The translations under genes were made by a program, and so were the position numbers. A stretch of DNA of 64,000 nt from Exophiala sp. HKRS030 (lineage: Eukaryota; Ascomycota; Eurotiomycetes; Chaetothyriales; Herpotrichiellaceae), in assembly GCA_023897205.1 (NCBI GenBank), contig JAHWDD010000008.1, positions 1,364,001-1,428,000 on the forward strand, written 5' to 3'. How positions within the stretch are numbered: position 1 is the stretch's first letter; each line of letters starts with the position of its first letter. The notes beneath the pieces were generated by a model. It did no database searches. It was not told where the DNA came from and worked only from the letters and a program-made list of their open reading frames with translations. This document shows, in pieces, positions 38,601-49,955 of this stretch.

Positions 38601-38777
38601 GAGTTTGATATCGAGGCTGCCAGGTTGCTGACTACGTGTTCATTGGCAGGCTGCTCTGAGGTTGAACCGAATTGCGCAGGCAGGCTGCTGAATGTTAGAA
38701 TGAGTGACAAGTGAGGCAGTAACGACGGGCGGTGAAGTGACTTACCCATTTGCCTCCATCTGCATTTCGACATCCAT
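35699..38777 (-). CDS. BDF1: Double-bromodomain BET protein Bdf1
   Basis: Exons 38746-38777 and 35699-38687 (donor GGTAAGT, branch CTAAC, acceptor CATTCAG) give 1006 residues; the start MDVEMQMEANG lies in the short first exon, in another frame from the long one. Domains: a Pro/Glu/Ser-rich N-terminal 440 residues; bromodomain 1 (about 448-543) with the acetyl-lysine asparagine in CVAFNGPDH; bromodomain 2 (about 645-757) with CYKFNPEGD; a lysine-rich basic stretch; the NET domain (about 865-932, VTFAEKQYISNGIGMLP); and an acidic serine-rich C-terminus. BET proteins read acetylated histone H4 and help TFIID-dependent transcription. Upstream of the start are paired GTCACGTG sites. The coding strand is repetitive in the N-terminal part (PEQTIEPLVEPEKP), which may vary in length. 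Confidence 0.93.
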
Positions 38778-41700
38778 GATGCCAAGAATGTTTCTCTATC
38801 GCAAAAGATCGGACCAGCCGAAAGGAGTGACGAGCAGGTTGAAAGATTATAGATTAATGTTGGAAGTAATTTACAAGCCAGATGATGGGCAAAGGCGATG
38901 AAAGAAGAGGCGACAACAAAGGATACCAGGATATACCCGAGAGACTGTTGGGCTGTATGTGAAAGGTGAATGTAAGAAAGGCGTCAATTAATTTATAGTC
39001 GACGAGAGATCAGACAATATAGTTGCTGACACAATCAAGTGGCAACAACAGGGCCTCGATCTGAAGTCGTTGAAGGCGACCAATATTTTCCCTTTCACTC
39101 CCGTCAGAGGATTGAATGGGGGAATATGGGCAGTGGCTGGTCGGAGATAACGATAACCTCTGGTCACGTGCGACAAAAAGGTCACGTGTCACCAGGCAGA
39201 GTCCAATGGGCGCGAACGAGCGGCGCAATGGAGTGAGATGCCGGCGCAGTAGGGTCTGTGGCAACGGAGGCGTCTGGAGGTGGTCAGAAGCTGGCTGGAA
39301 CAGCGCAGCGACAACGACGGCGAGGTGAATGCAATTGCGCGATGCCCTCGGCTCTTGCGATTGGGATAATTGATGGGTTTGTAGTCGGCTGTTGTTTATA
39401 TCCTCGTGAAATAATATGTACGGGAAGCCAATGGAGAGAGACGACGGACGCGTGTGAGGCAGGGGCGAATCAGGTCGAGGCTGGGCGGGCGACGCGTCGG
39501 TGCGGTGTTTCGGCGATTGTGTTTTGGGTGGAGGGAAGTTTGGTGGAAGGGGGTTGCGGTGCATCACACTTTTAGGAGCAGCAAATTTATGGACGAGGGG
39601 CGCGAAATCCTTAAGTAGCCTCGGGAATAAAGTCACTGATGTGGCTTCAGCACCGTGCAATCCCTGTCAGCGTTTAGTGAGAGTCTCTTCTCCCGCATTG
39701 GATCCAATCAAACCAGCATTGGACCGTGTCAGATGGAACCTACTTGCCTGACGCCACCAATAACACATGACAATCTAGTCTACAACAGGTCTAGCCGAGC
39801 CAAGCACCTCGATTTTTCAGTCGCTCCTGCCCGAGCTTGATTTTCTTTGTGCGCCCACCTTCCCTGCCCTCCTTCCAACAAATGTCTTGTTGAAGAATTC
39901 CCCACTTTGATTCTTTTCTTCCCCTGCGCTTCTCATGCAACCCTGGCATATTATCAACAGTTATACGGAGTAATTTATTGTCTTTCGCTGGTCCTTGAGC
40001 AATAATAGCGATAATAATATTCTGTACGCTCAATCAATACCCATACGAGTACGAGTACTCTCTGTAACTCTGTCGCATCAATCATTCATTCCTTGCGCAT
40101 TGATTTTTCCTTTTATCTCTTCTTTTTATTAATCTCTGCCTGGCATCGGACATTCAGAGCCTGCAGCTTGATCGCCCGCTTTTGTGTCACGTCATTATCG
40201 TCTGTACTGTAAGAAAATATTCCCCCTCGCATCACGATGATCCCAATGCAAATTATGGTCACGTGGTCACTAGGCATCAGCCTCCAAATCTCCCGTCGGA
40301 AAAGCAGCGGTATGCCGCGCTGTATCCGGCTTCCGTACTGGTCCCCCTGTAGCATACGAGTACAGTACCTAAGGTATCCATACTCCGTAGATTTTCAAGG
40401 TTGCCATGCGAAGACACATGTGGCATCCATCATACGGAGTACTCGGTATACTCGTACTGTGGCTGGGACTTCTGTGCGTGTCTGTAATTGTTCCATTGTT
40501 CACCTGCCGTGCGCGTCTGAAGATTGTCGCACAGGATGCCGCAAGATCGCTTATCATGCCTGAAATTCTTGGGTGTTTTCTCCTTCCTGGAGAGCAATCT
40601 CCGCAGGCTGCCGGCTTGACCGGTCGTGCCGTGGATCAGTGAGAGGCGGCCATCTCCATAGATATGTACATCATCGAGGCTGTGCTGCGCCTTGTGTGTT
40701 CTGTGCATGAGGCTTTGGATCATGAATATCGAAACAAATAAACATTCTTCGCGTAAAGTCAGCAGCACGTTATAGTCCGATTTTCAAAACCAGAACCTTG
40801 CTGGACTGTTGAAAGACGATTGGGATACGTGAAGCATCACATATCCCAACCTCGGCCAGTTCTCAAGAACTCAAAAAGTTCAGCCATGCAAAAACACTCT
40901 GGTGAAGGATGCTAGAAGATAGAGAGCAAAACAGGGGTGGTATCAAATCAATTGGTGACAATAACGGATCAATGTATCCGCGATGTACAGGGAGAACCGA
41001 GTATTGCAATACGATACGAAATGACTCTAATCCATGCTCCGGGTTTCAAAATCTTCCAAATCCCTCTACTCACAGCTTATTTAATCAGCCTGACCCCTTT
41101 GACGCATTACCAAAGGTAACCCAACCCAACAACTGTTGCAATCCTAGTCCATGTCTCTGCACCAGAAAAGGTGAGACATCAACCTATTGCACCCATCATC
41201 TTCTACGATGCCGCGATAATTAACCGAAACAATACTTCAATCTGTCTTGAAGAACCTAAGGTATTAATAACCGGATCATGCGACTTCTTCGATTCCTTGG
41301 AAAACCCCAATTCGCAGATGGCTCAACAAGCAATGTGTCAATGATCAAAGTACATTGCAATTACAGTCAGACACTCGGTCCGAATTGTGTCTGTGTGTCC
41401 GGTGATGAAACCCAACTGACCGCAGATCTTTTCTGGGCCCGTCTTGGACTGGTGGTGTTCTTACGATGACTTTCAAGGCCGGCTAACCATGAACCCGTAC
41501 CGCAAAAAGGCACTACCATCACAATCCAAGACCGTGAGACTTCACCATACTTTGAGAGGAAGAAGCAGGCTTTCAAATCGCATCATGAAGAAATTGATCT
41601 TGGAGACGGTGAGATAAGCGAAGCGGGTCGACGTTCTTGTCATCCAAAGCTATGCCATGTTTCATAATCCCACGACGAGCTGTTCGGAGGCAGGTCCTTG

Positions 41701-42283
41701 CTGCTTTGAGCCGGCTCAAGTATGTGGACTTCCAAGATGTGATTGGGAAAATAGGAGGAATTGAAGGAGGGATCGAAGGAAGAAGGTCCGAGAAATGGAC
41801 ACCCAAACGAGAAAGGACCTCCTTGCTTCATCTTCACCATATGCGAATTCTCTTTCGGCATGATTATCATCATGACTTACACACAACATCCGTTCGAGTC
41901 CCCCATCTTTTGGCCAGGAAGCTGGTCGGCAGGTCAAATCCGTACCAACCCACCTCCAGCAACGTTGGCTCACCAAAAACAATAATACTAAGTCAACCTC
42001 AATTCTACAGAGACACATTTGCCCTTGCCGGTGCGTACACCAGCTGGACTGCAGCCTAACTCCATCGACCAGTGAAACACACTGAAGATGTAGATGTAAG
42101 TATAAACGACGAATACTCAAAGTACCTGGAAACAATAGATTCTGTCGTTTTCCAAGTGTTGGTCCCATCATTGCTTCCCCCTCTTGAACCAATTTTCCGT
42201 GCCCAAAACCATCATACAAGCCTCTTGTTCCTAATTATCAAACTTCCAAACACTGAAGATAGGATGCCAGACTCTACGGCCAG
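38778..42283. other. Gene-poor region, 3.5 kb
   Basis: I cannot support a protein gene here; the longest frames (39010-39660 on the minus strand, 41716-42219 minus) have no family resemblance and biased composition. The BDF1-proximal kilobase is promoter and leader. ACGGAGTA-type motifs cluster at 39964, 40381 and 40433, with GTACGAGTAC words at 40042-40060. The stretch at 40900-42270 could hold a non-coding transcript or decayed gene. Confidence 0.4.
39163..39188. promoter_or_regulatory. Paired GTCACGTG (E-box) sites upstream of BDF1
   Basis: GTCACGTG occurs at 39163-39170 and again at 39181-39188, exactly 18 bp apart, about 390 bp upstream of the BDF1 start. This matches the RTCACRTG site bound by Cbf1-type bHLH proteins. 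Two GATAAC words lie just before (39145-39156). A third GTCACGTG sits near 40258. Confidence 0.5.
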
Positions 42284-42844
42284 TCAAGTGTCGGGCGGGA
42301 CGATCAGTCTGGCAGCACCACCCGGGATGAAGGGTACGGAGTACGAGGCAGTGTGGAAGACTTGAGACGAGCGCTCCGGCGCGAAGGAAGAAAAGGGAGA
42401 AAAGAAGTGACCCGGTAAGACGAACCCTTTCCGTCTTTCCAAAGGAGATAATAACTCAAGACCGTAGTGAGCCCCGTATCTTTCGAGAAGGCACCGAAGC
42501 TCTTCTCGATACCTCTCTTCTTTGACGACTTTCCGTTTCACAATTTGCTCGACGTTCTCTTGCCAGAGATTGGATACCTGCTTCGATTCGGCTACTAGTT
42601 CTTTGCCGAGAGAGAATTTTGGCAGTATATGATCCTCGAACTAGAGGATTGTCGTCAGCCACCGTCGCTGAAGTGGTGATGACATATATATTGTGATGAT
42701 GGTGGTGGTTTGTTTTTCCTCACGAAATTGGGAAGCAAGGGGTGGATAGATAGATGTATGGACGGACGCGCTACCTGCCTCGTTGGCGTTGAGCCCTCGG
42801 CAGAATTTCTGAGAAGTAGACAGACAATGGTGCTGGGTAGTCAT
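42284..42844 (-). pseudogene. Possible small or truncated gene beside the inverted-repeat element
   Basis: From a TAG acceptor near 42647, the minus strand stays open for about 120 codons in a protein-like frame (FEDHILPKFSLGKELVAESK, then VVKEERYREELRCLLERYGA). Upstream, an ATG at 42844 opens 24 codons (MTTQHHCLSTSQKFCRGLNA) up to GTAGCG, a possible donor. With that donor the join is out of phase with the good frame; only a weak donor (GTCCAT) would fit. The element at 42852 lies 7 bp before this ATG, so the original 5' end may have been displaced. Family not recognised. It may be a real small gene that I have mis-spliced, or a remnant. Confidence 0.3.
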
Positions 42845-42851
42845 CAAAGAA

Positions 42852-43161
42852 GGCGATAGGTATTACGCACAAGGCTATACTTGATACTGAAGTCCCCCCG
42901 ATGGTCATTCGCAATAGGTATAAGGCAAGGTACCTTTGCAAAACGCACATAACTGAGTAAGTAATAACTTAGTCGTTAGTTCTGTCCTTAATAGTGTCTC
43001 GGTGCTCGTCATTCTCAATATTCTTAGGTACGTCTCTTAACTTACTTGGCTCCTGTCGGTTACCATTGGACTCATATTGATACAAAAGAATTACAATTGG
43101 GGGTAATTCCAGTGATAAGGGGGAGCCTTGTGCGTAATGCAGAGGTGGGTGCGCTATCGCC
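42852..43161. mobile_element. MITE-like element, copy 2, with possible TSD
   Basis: 310 bp. The left end starts GGCGATAGGTATTACGCACA and the reverse complement of the right end starts GGCGATAGCGCACCCACCTC, then GCATTACGCACAAGGC. The flanks are TCAAAGAA (42844-42851) and TCGAAGAA (43162-43169), an 8-bp target-site duplication with one mismatch. It matches the element at 3154-3441 in inverse orientation, sharing the internal block with AATATTCTTAG and GACTCATATTGATACAAAAG. An 8-bp duplication would suit a hAT-type transposase, but the terminal bases alone do not prove this. Confidence 0.75.
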
Positions 43162-43438
43162 TCGAAGAAGAAAGGGATTACCGAATACGGAGTAGGAGAG
43201 GATTAATTATACGCTAGTACTATTGCGGTTTAACGTCTTAGAGCCGTTGTCATTTCATTTCATTCTCCAAACTCCGAACTTTTTTTCGCAGAGGAAATTT
43301 ATATGGAAATCGTCAGTTCGGCGAGGGACCACGTTACACTCACGAAACTCGAGAAAGCAAAGGTCGAGTAGTGTGTAACGACAAGCAAGACTGCTTGCTC
43401 CCCCCTTTCACCCAGACAATACCGACAGATACGTCAAG

Positions 43439-46214
43439 ATGAGTCGGAAATCTTCTTCCAATGCGGCTACCAAAAATTCCTCCGCAGGCACAGCGGTGTC
43501 GTCAGTATCTGCAACGTCGCAAAAGTCTTCTGTGTTGAAGTCGTCCTTTTCTCCCTCCCAATTACAGCTGCGCCTGTTTGCTTCTGTCATACAGAGCTTC
43601 GACTCGCAACAGTTGCGTATCCATAACACCACCACTGGTCGACTGCGTTGCCAGCACGAGACCAAGCCTGGTTCGAGAATCACTTGTCTTGATTGGGGCT
43701 ACTATGGCCGAGATCAGAAGCAACAAAAGAAGCGCAAGAGAGACCAAGACAATGCTGAAGGCGCGGTTGTTGCTTATGGGACGAGCACTGCCGAGATCTG
43801 TATGTTTTCGGCTGCAGAGGGCAAAGTAGTCGGCACATTAAGCGGAGGACATGAAAGGCCGATTGCAGACTTCAAATTCTCTCCAGCAACCTCATACCAA
43901 GAAGCATGGAGTATAGGAGAAGACGCAAACCTGATTCAATGGGATTTGACAAATGGTCGACCTCTCAGGTTAGTTATTCTCTTGCGCCCTCCACTCACAT
44001 ACTAATTCTAGCAGAACCGTTCACGTTCCAGAGCCCATCAATGTCCTTGCAACTCCTTCAACGAAACCTTTCCAAATAATCTGCGCATCGTCCACCCCTC
44101 TAGCGTTCGATTTCGACATTCATGGAAAATCCCAAATGGCACGATATGATTCATTCAAAAACGCTGTCAATTCATTGTTTCGATCAGGCATCGAGGGTAC
44201 GGCAGAAGAAGAATTCTTTCTCGCCTCAGACTCGGATAGATATATCAATGTTTACAACATCCAAAGCAAGAAGCTAGTTCGGACACTGGTCGCTGGAAGT
44301 GGAATTGTTTCTGCCGACCTGTACGACCCTGCTGAAGATGTTGCGCCGATAAGAAGACAACAACTTCTAGCTGCGCTGACAAAGGACGGCATTATTGAGT
44401 TGTTCTGGCGTCCTTTTGCCCTGCCAGAACAGTCCAATGGTGACCTCAGGTCCAGCAGGAAAAATTTGACCAGGAAAGCCGGCGCTTCTATCCGCCTGAT
44501 AAGCTCGGACTCGAAAAGCAAGCACATTCCTATATTCGCCGCATCTGTCCAAGGCCATGATGTTGTTATTGCATCCGCAGACAACGGCGCCGACTTTTCT
44601 TTCCAAAAGATCAGATGGCAGGATGAAGGGAATGGCGAACTTTTGTTTGACGGTCAGAAAGATGTTGTCAAAGTTCGCACCGCATCTGCATTGAACACGG
44701 CCACATTGAACGGCGTCAAAGATCTGGGCAAATCTCATGTTGACGAGTCCCAAACGGTTATCGTCAATGGCGGAAATCGACCCGTGACCATCGACCTTGC
44801 AAGCGATTCAAGCGAAGAAGCCGCTGATGAAAGTGATGAGGAGGCGGAGGAGGAGGAGGAGGAGGAAGAAGAGGAAGAGGAATCCAAGCAGCCAGACAAT
44901 GTTGATGACGATGAAGATCCTGAAGTCCCTGACTCCGATGAAGAGATGGCCGAAGCCGACGCAACCGTTGCTACAAACGCAGCTTCAGATGAAGACATGG
45001 CAGACGATGACGCGGAGCCAACCTTTGGCGAGCTTCTGGCTTCTCGCCACCAATCTGAGATCGCCATAAGCTCCGCTCTGCCACCCGACCAGTCGACAAC
45101 GACACTCAAAAGCAGACCTGGCGCCGTAATACCCGGTGGCATGTCGCTCGGCACCGTCCTCACGCAAGCCCTACGCACCAACGACAACAACCTCCTCGAG
45201 GCATGCCTCCACACCCGGGATCTCGACATAGTCAAAAACACCATCCAACGTCTGGACTCTCACCTCGCAGGGCTCCTACTCTCGAGGCTCGCCGAGCGCC
45301 TCGCAAGCAGACCCGGTCGCTACGGCAGCCTGATAGCTTGGGTCCAATGGACATGTATCGCCCATGGAGGCGCGATCGCCGCGCAGCCCGACACCACCGC
45401 CAATCTGCGCACCCTGTACCAAGTTCTCGGCCAGCGGACACGCACGCTGGACAGCCTGTTGCTGCTCAAGGGCAAATTGGACATGCTCGACGGGCAGCTA
45501 CGGTACCGCAAGCAAGTCCTCGCGGCACAGGGAGGCCGAGTAGAGGGACACGACGAGCCTGGCATGATTTACATTGAAGGCGTGCAAGGAGACGGTAACT
45601 GGGAGAGCGATGAAGACGAGGATGAGGATCTAGACGAGGACATGGAAAGGCCGGCAAAGAGGACGAAAGGTAGAGGTAAAGGACGCAAAGCCCTCGAAGA
45701 TTTGATCGAGAGTGAGGGTGAGAGTGAGGAGGAAGACGAGGATATGATGCACCTCGAAAATGGTGTTGCCGAAGAAAGTGATGAGGATGAGGACGAGGAT
45801 GAAGAGGAGGAGGAGGAGGAGGATGAGGAAAATGTCTTGACCAACGGTCACCGTGCCGGTCTCGTCGACGCCGAAGCCGATGAAGATTCCAGCGAGGCAG
45901 ATTCAGACCCCGACGACACCCGGGAAAACCCAAATCTCGAAGCCGATTCTGATTTGGACGTTTCTTCTGATTCGGAAGAGCGGAGCGTCGACGAGGAGGA
46001 GGATGATGATGATGAAGATGATTCCGAGATGGGCAGCTTCATCAACGACGGCTCCATCGACCTCGAGAGTGACGAAGATGATGTCCACGTCGAGGGGGAC
46101 AGTGAACCTGAAGATATTCCCGTTCCTGTTCCTGCTCCTGCCACGGCGTCCAAGTCCAAGTCGACGTCGGCGTCAAAGGGAAAGGTTGAGAAGAAGAAGG
46201 GCGGCAGACGGTGA
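43439..46214 (+). CDS. UTP5: U3 snoRNP protein Utp5 (WDR43)
   Basis: Exons 43439-43968 and 44015-46214 (donor GTTAGT, branch CTAAT, acceptor TAGCAG) give 909 residues; the join gives GRPLRTVHVPEP. The N-terminal half is a diverged WD40 propeller (YGTSTAEICMF, LSGGHERPIADFKFSP, DANLIQWDL, YINVYNIQSKKLVRTL). The Utp12 domain follows at about 552-680 (GMSLGTVLTQALRTNDNNLL, then LIAWVQWTCIAHGG). Utp5 belongs to the t-UTP/UTP-A part of the small-subunit processome that acts at nascent pre-rRNA in the nucleolus. Two large acidic regions, one before the Utp12 domain and one filling the last 200 residues, are far longer than in yeast Utp5 (643 residues) and end in a basic tail (KVEKKKGGRR). Confidence 0.92.
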
Positions 46215-46686
46215 TTGAAGAAGTTGTCCTTTCGTGGGTTCTGTGGCTAGGCTTGATCAAAGTCAGGATAGTAATCTGTTTCATCATGCATGTGTGCATG
46301 CGTAGTGACACTGCATCGGCATTTGTTCATATTGACACACAGCTTGGACATCCCCCCAAAAAAAAGACGTCTGGGGCGTTTTTTGTTTTCGGTACAGATC
46401 ATGGGCTATGAAATTATATTATTGTCAAGGTGAACCACCAGTATTATGGCATGGCAGATTTTTCTTTTTGAGAAATGACCCTATGCCAGTATGGATGGCA
46501 TCCATCGTTTCCATATGCAATATGTTATGAATACTCCCTGTCCATGTTACCGATAAACTAATTGCCCAATCTTCTCCATAACCCATCTCCTTCCTGTTCT
46601 CTCAAGCAGGTAGTGAGTGAGTGATCCACCGCGCTGTAACCTCCTGATACTCCTCCGTAGGATGAATGGCAGTAGTATTACGACGA
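46215..46686. terminator. Convergent 3' intergenic region
   Basis: 470 bp between UTP5 and the APC/C activator gene, presumably holding both polyadenylation regions. Alternating TGTGCATGCG near 46290 and A/T runs near 46380 and 46460. No gene seen. Confidence 0.45.
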
Positions 46687-49412
46687 CTACCGAATAACCT
46701 CGCCAGAGTCAATCTCATCGACACCGACACGCTCACACCAGCCTTCAAGCACACGACTTCCACCGAGGACCCTATCTCGGTTCCCGAGACCTCGACCTTT
46801 GCCCTTGCTCTTCCCGGCCCAAACCTCGAAAAACTTGACCGTCGAGTCACAACAGGCGATGATCAGGCTGCCCTCTTCCTCGGTTCGACTTGCCCACGGC
46901 TCTCCCTCCCCACGAAGGTCTCTTCGGCCGGTGTCTCGAGGCCGGCTCCACGACGTCGATGTTGTTGTTGACCTATTAGTACGTGGGACGGCATCCAGGC
47001 CAGGAGCAGGACTGCCACGACGTCGTGGGGTCATTGCGGTTGCGATTCTCCGTTGCCGTTCTCTTTCTTGTACAGTCTCCCATGTCGAAGAGCCGTCGGA
47101 AGAGTTGTCCCGTCTCCGACTGGATGTAGCATCATTTGGCCCCCCAGGGTACGGAATGGCCCACAATGCGCGCGGTAACTCGCCATCCTGTTTCCGCTCC
47201 CAGGGGATGCTCACGACACATTCACAGCTAGGCCAGCTAAAGACAGCAATCCTAATCTCATGCTCGGGCTGGGAATATCCAAAGGTCGCTGCGACTTCCC
47301 GTCGGGTGGTGCTCCATACCAGGCTCGTGACTTGAGAGAAGACGTTGATCAACGCCAGAGTAACTCCTGAACCTGTGTGGAAAAAATGGATCTGTCGATC
47401 GTTACTACCTCCCCCTGTAGCGAGAAGACTTGGCTGCCATGGTGCAAAAGCTATAGCCTTGACGGCGGCGGAATGATAGAATGAGTACACATGCACATCC
47501 ACCAATCCAGGAACACAAGGATCTGCCAAACCATTTCGGACAGGAGGCAGTCCGTTCCTCAGAGGAGTATCCTGGCTCATCGACCATTGACCATTTGGAG
47601 CCCGTAGACGCCCCGGAGACCTTCCACGCCGTGTAGGGCTGGGAGGTGGAGTTTCGGGTCCACGGATACCTGTATGCCCAGAAGGCCCAGCGATCACATC
47701 AGCTATCATATTCTCTCTCGGGGACCTCCTGCCCGCGCTTTCTGGTGGAGTCAGCAGGCCCGATGTTATTGAAACAGACCGACTGATGGGAGTCGCTGGA
47801 AGGGGAGGGGTTTCAACGGCTATGCTGGTGGAATCCATGTCGTTTTGAGTCTCGATTATGATCTTTGGGTCATAGAGGAATGCCTGGTTATCGTTTCCAC
47901 CAGACACAAACAACTCGCCGTCTGGAGACCATGCCAACCCGCAAACGTTCTGAGTGTGAGCATCAACTTTTGCGAGGAGTGACATCGACCCTGAGGCGTG
48001 CTCAGGCCACTCCAGCGAGTAATAGTATATGTTACCAGAATCATCACCGACCAGAAGATCCTCACAAGGTACAACTTCATCTGAATCTACCGAGACACGA
48101 TGTGTTACAGTCGGTCTCCAGGCCAAACATGTGGCTGCATATGAGTGGGGTGCCTCAAATCGAGGTCTTGCCTCCAGCAAGCTCCAAAGAGTGACAGTGC
48201 CACCATTCCGAGCAACGGCTAGGATGGCTTTGCCACCAGTCTCAGATGAGAAGGCCAAAGAAATCACGAAATTGGTGTTTCGAGTAGGGGCCAAAGGAGG
48301 GTGGCGGACGCCATACTGCTCGTTCCACAGGAACACTTTTTGTTCTAGAGCAACAGCTAACGTATGACAAGTATGACTGTACGCAAGAACGTTGCAGTAG
48401 TAGTCATCCTTCATGTGAGGAGCGTCGAGCACTCGGAAAGGAACTGATGGCAGAAACTTTGCGCTCGGAGATTGTCGACGTTCTGCACTGTTTAAGGCTA
48501 GAACTATATACAAAAGTTAGAAGATTTTGTCTGATGAGTACATCTGGACTTACAGGGGCCGGTTGCGTGTCGAGTCCAACTGTTGTCTCTCCATTCGAAC
48601 CTGTGAGGCTTTTGTGCAAGGTTCGGCGTGTTCTCCCGCGATGGCGAAGTCTGGGGCAAGATGCGACCTCTTTGATCGATGTCAAGAGCGAGAGCAAGAC
48701 GGCGTTCATGCCCAGCAGTCTGATCATCACTTGTGTCCTGGTTCAGAAATGAAGCTGGATGTAGTGGGGCAGTCGTTCCGCTGGCTATCAGTCCCCCAGT
48801 AGCAGAAGTGACGCCTTGTAGCTGTCCAAGGTGTATTGTCATTTGACCTCCCACAGTCCAGAAGCCGCCGCTGACACGACGCAATGGTGCAAACCCTCCT
48901 TGTCCATCGGGATGCATCGACGAGACATCCGCGTTGCGGACGAATGACGGGGTATAACGTGGAGGTCGGAGATTGTAGGCGTTATATCCCTGTCTCTGCC
49001 TGGCCAACGACTCGGACCTTGTCTCACTAGCAGAACGGAAGGGGTCGATCAGCTCATCCCTTCGCCTCTCATCTCTTTCCTGACCTTGAACGAGTGTATA
49101 AGACTTGGCTGTCTGGTAGGATGAACGTTTGTCGACATGCAAAGGTCTCTGAGGAATGAACCGGTCCGGTGAAGTGAAGCGGGACTGGGCTCTGATGGGA
49201 GTACCAGCACTTGATGACCGACCATGCTAAGGACGATTTCTTACTCGAGCACGTGTTCGAGATGGATGATCTTCTGATGGCAAGATGGAGGTGGACTGGT
49301 GCTGTTGCAAATCTCTGAGTAAAGGTCGGCCTCTGTCTTGAGCCTCGTCCAGCTCCGCAGCAACTATGCCGGTCTGTGAATGTGATGCGCCATCATGTTG
49401 TTGATCGCCCAT
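46687..49412 (-). CDS. AMA1: APC/C activator of the Cdc20/Fizzy family, AMA1-type
   Basis: Exons 49245-49412, 48554-49184 and 46687-48503 give 871 residues. The second intron (GTAAGT...TATATAG) is clear; the first (GTAAGA...GCCCAG) is chosen because it joins in phase to SRFTSPDRFIPQRPL, the C-box (residues 63-69). The WD40 propeller begins with KFLPSVPFRVLDAP and DDYYCNVLAYS and includes LAWSPDGELFVSGGNDNQAF and VKAIAFAPWQPSLLATGGGS. The last residues are GEVIR, so the IR tail that docks on the APC/C is present. Disordered inserts (residues about 520-570, 770-800) break the propeller, as in fungal Ama1 rather than Cdc20 or Cdh1. The role would be substrate recruitment in meiosis or sporulation. 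Divergent from BET4. Confidence 0.85.
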
Positions 49413-49955
49413 TGCCAATGGCCAGTGGGCATAGACCTAAGAAAACTCTCACAATATGCTCGAAGGGCGAACGTCCATTGAGAAGTTTATTGAGAAAGGT
49501 AAGTCACACGATGTGGCTGCTCGTCCAGTTCTAGGTCATAGAAGCTGTGGAGCGTCCGAGGCAGGTGAGAGATGCCGGAGGGTTGTTCTTGATGTGGCTG
49601 CTAAAAGGGTGCTCGTAGCATTGTCTGATACCTATATTGCCGTTAGTAAGCAAGCCATCACTTGCAATATGTCCTAATGGACGTGGTGAATTATGAATGT
49701 TGGTGTTTTGATTTCGATACGAGTACTCCGTAGAAGGAGGAAGGATTGTTGGCGCCTGTGACTTTTGTTCCGGAGACTTAGTCAGCATCACCGGAAGATC
49801 AAATACTCCGTACTCCGTGCCCGCCTTACCCATTAACCCATCATAATTGCCATCATCACAACCACCGCCACCATCGATACGCGACAAAGCCTATACTAGA
49901 CGCTAATCCCAGTCTATGGAGTGTCCATTAACATCAGACTGCCTCTGCACCTGCT
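49413..49955. promoter_or_regulatory. Divergent intergenic region, AMA1 / BET4
   Basis: About 540 bp between divergent starts. It has three TACTCCGTA-type motifs (about 49724, 49804 and 49810; the last two overlap in tandem) that could serve either promoter. No other element recognised. Confidence 0.45.

Noticed and set aside
39010..39660. 216-codon minus-strand frame upstream of BDF1
   Set aside because: Biased Pro/Ser/His composition and no motif; the region contains promoter-like sites.
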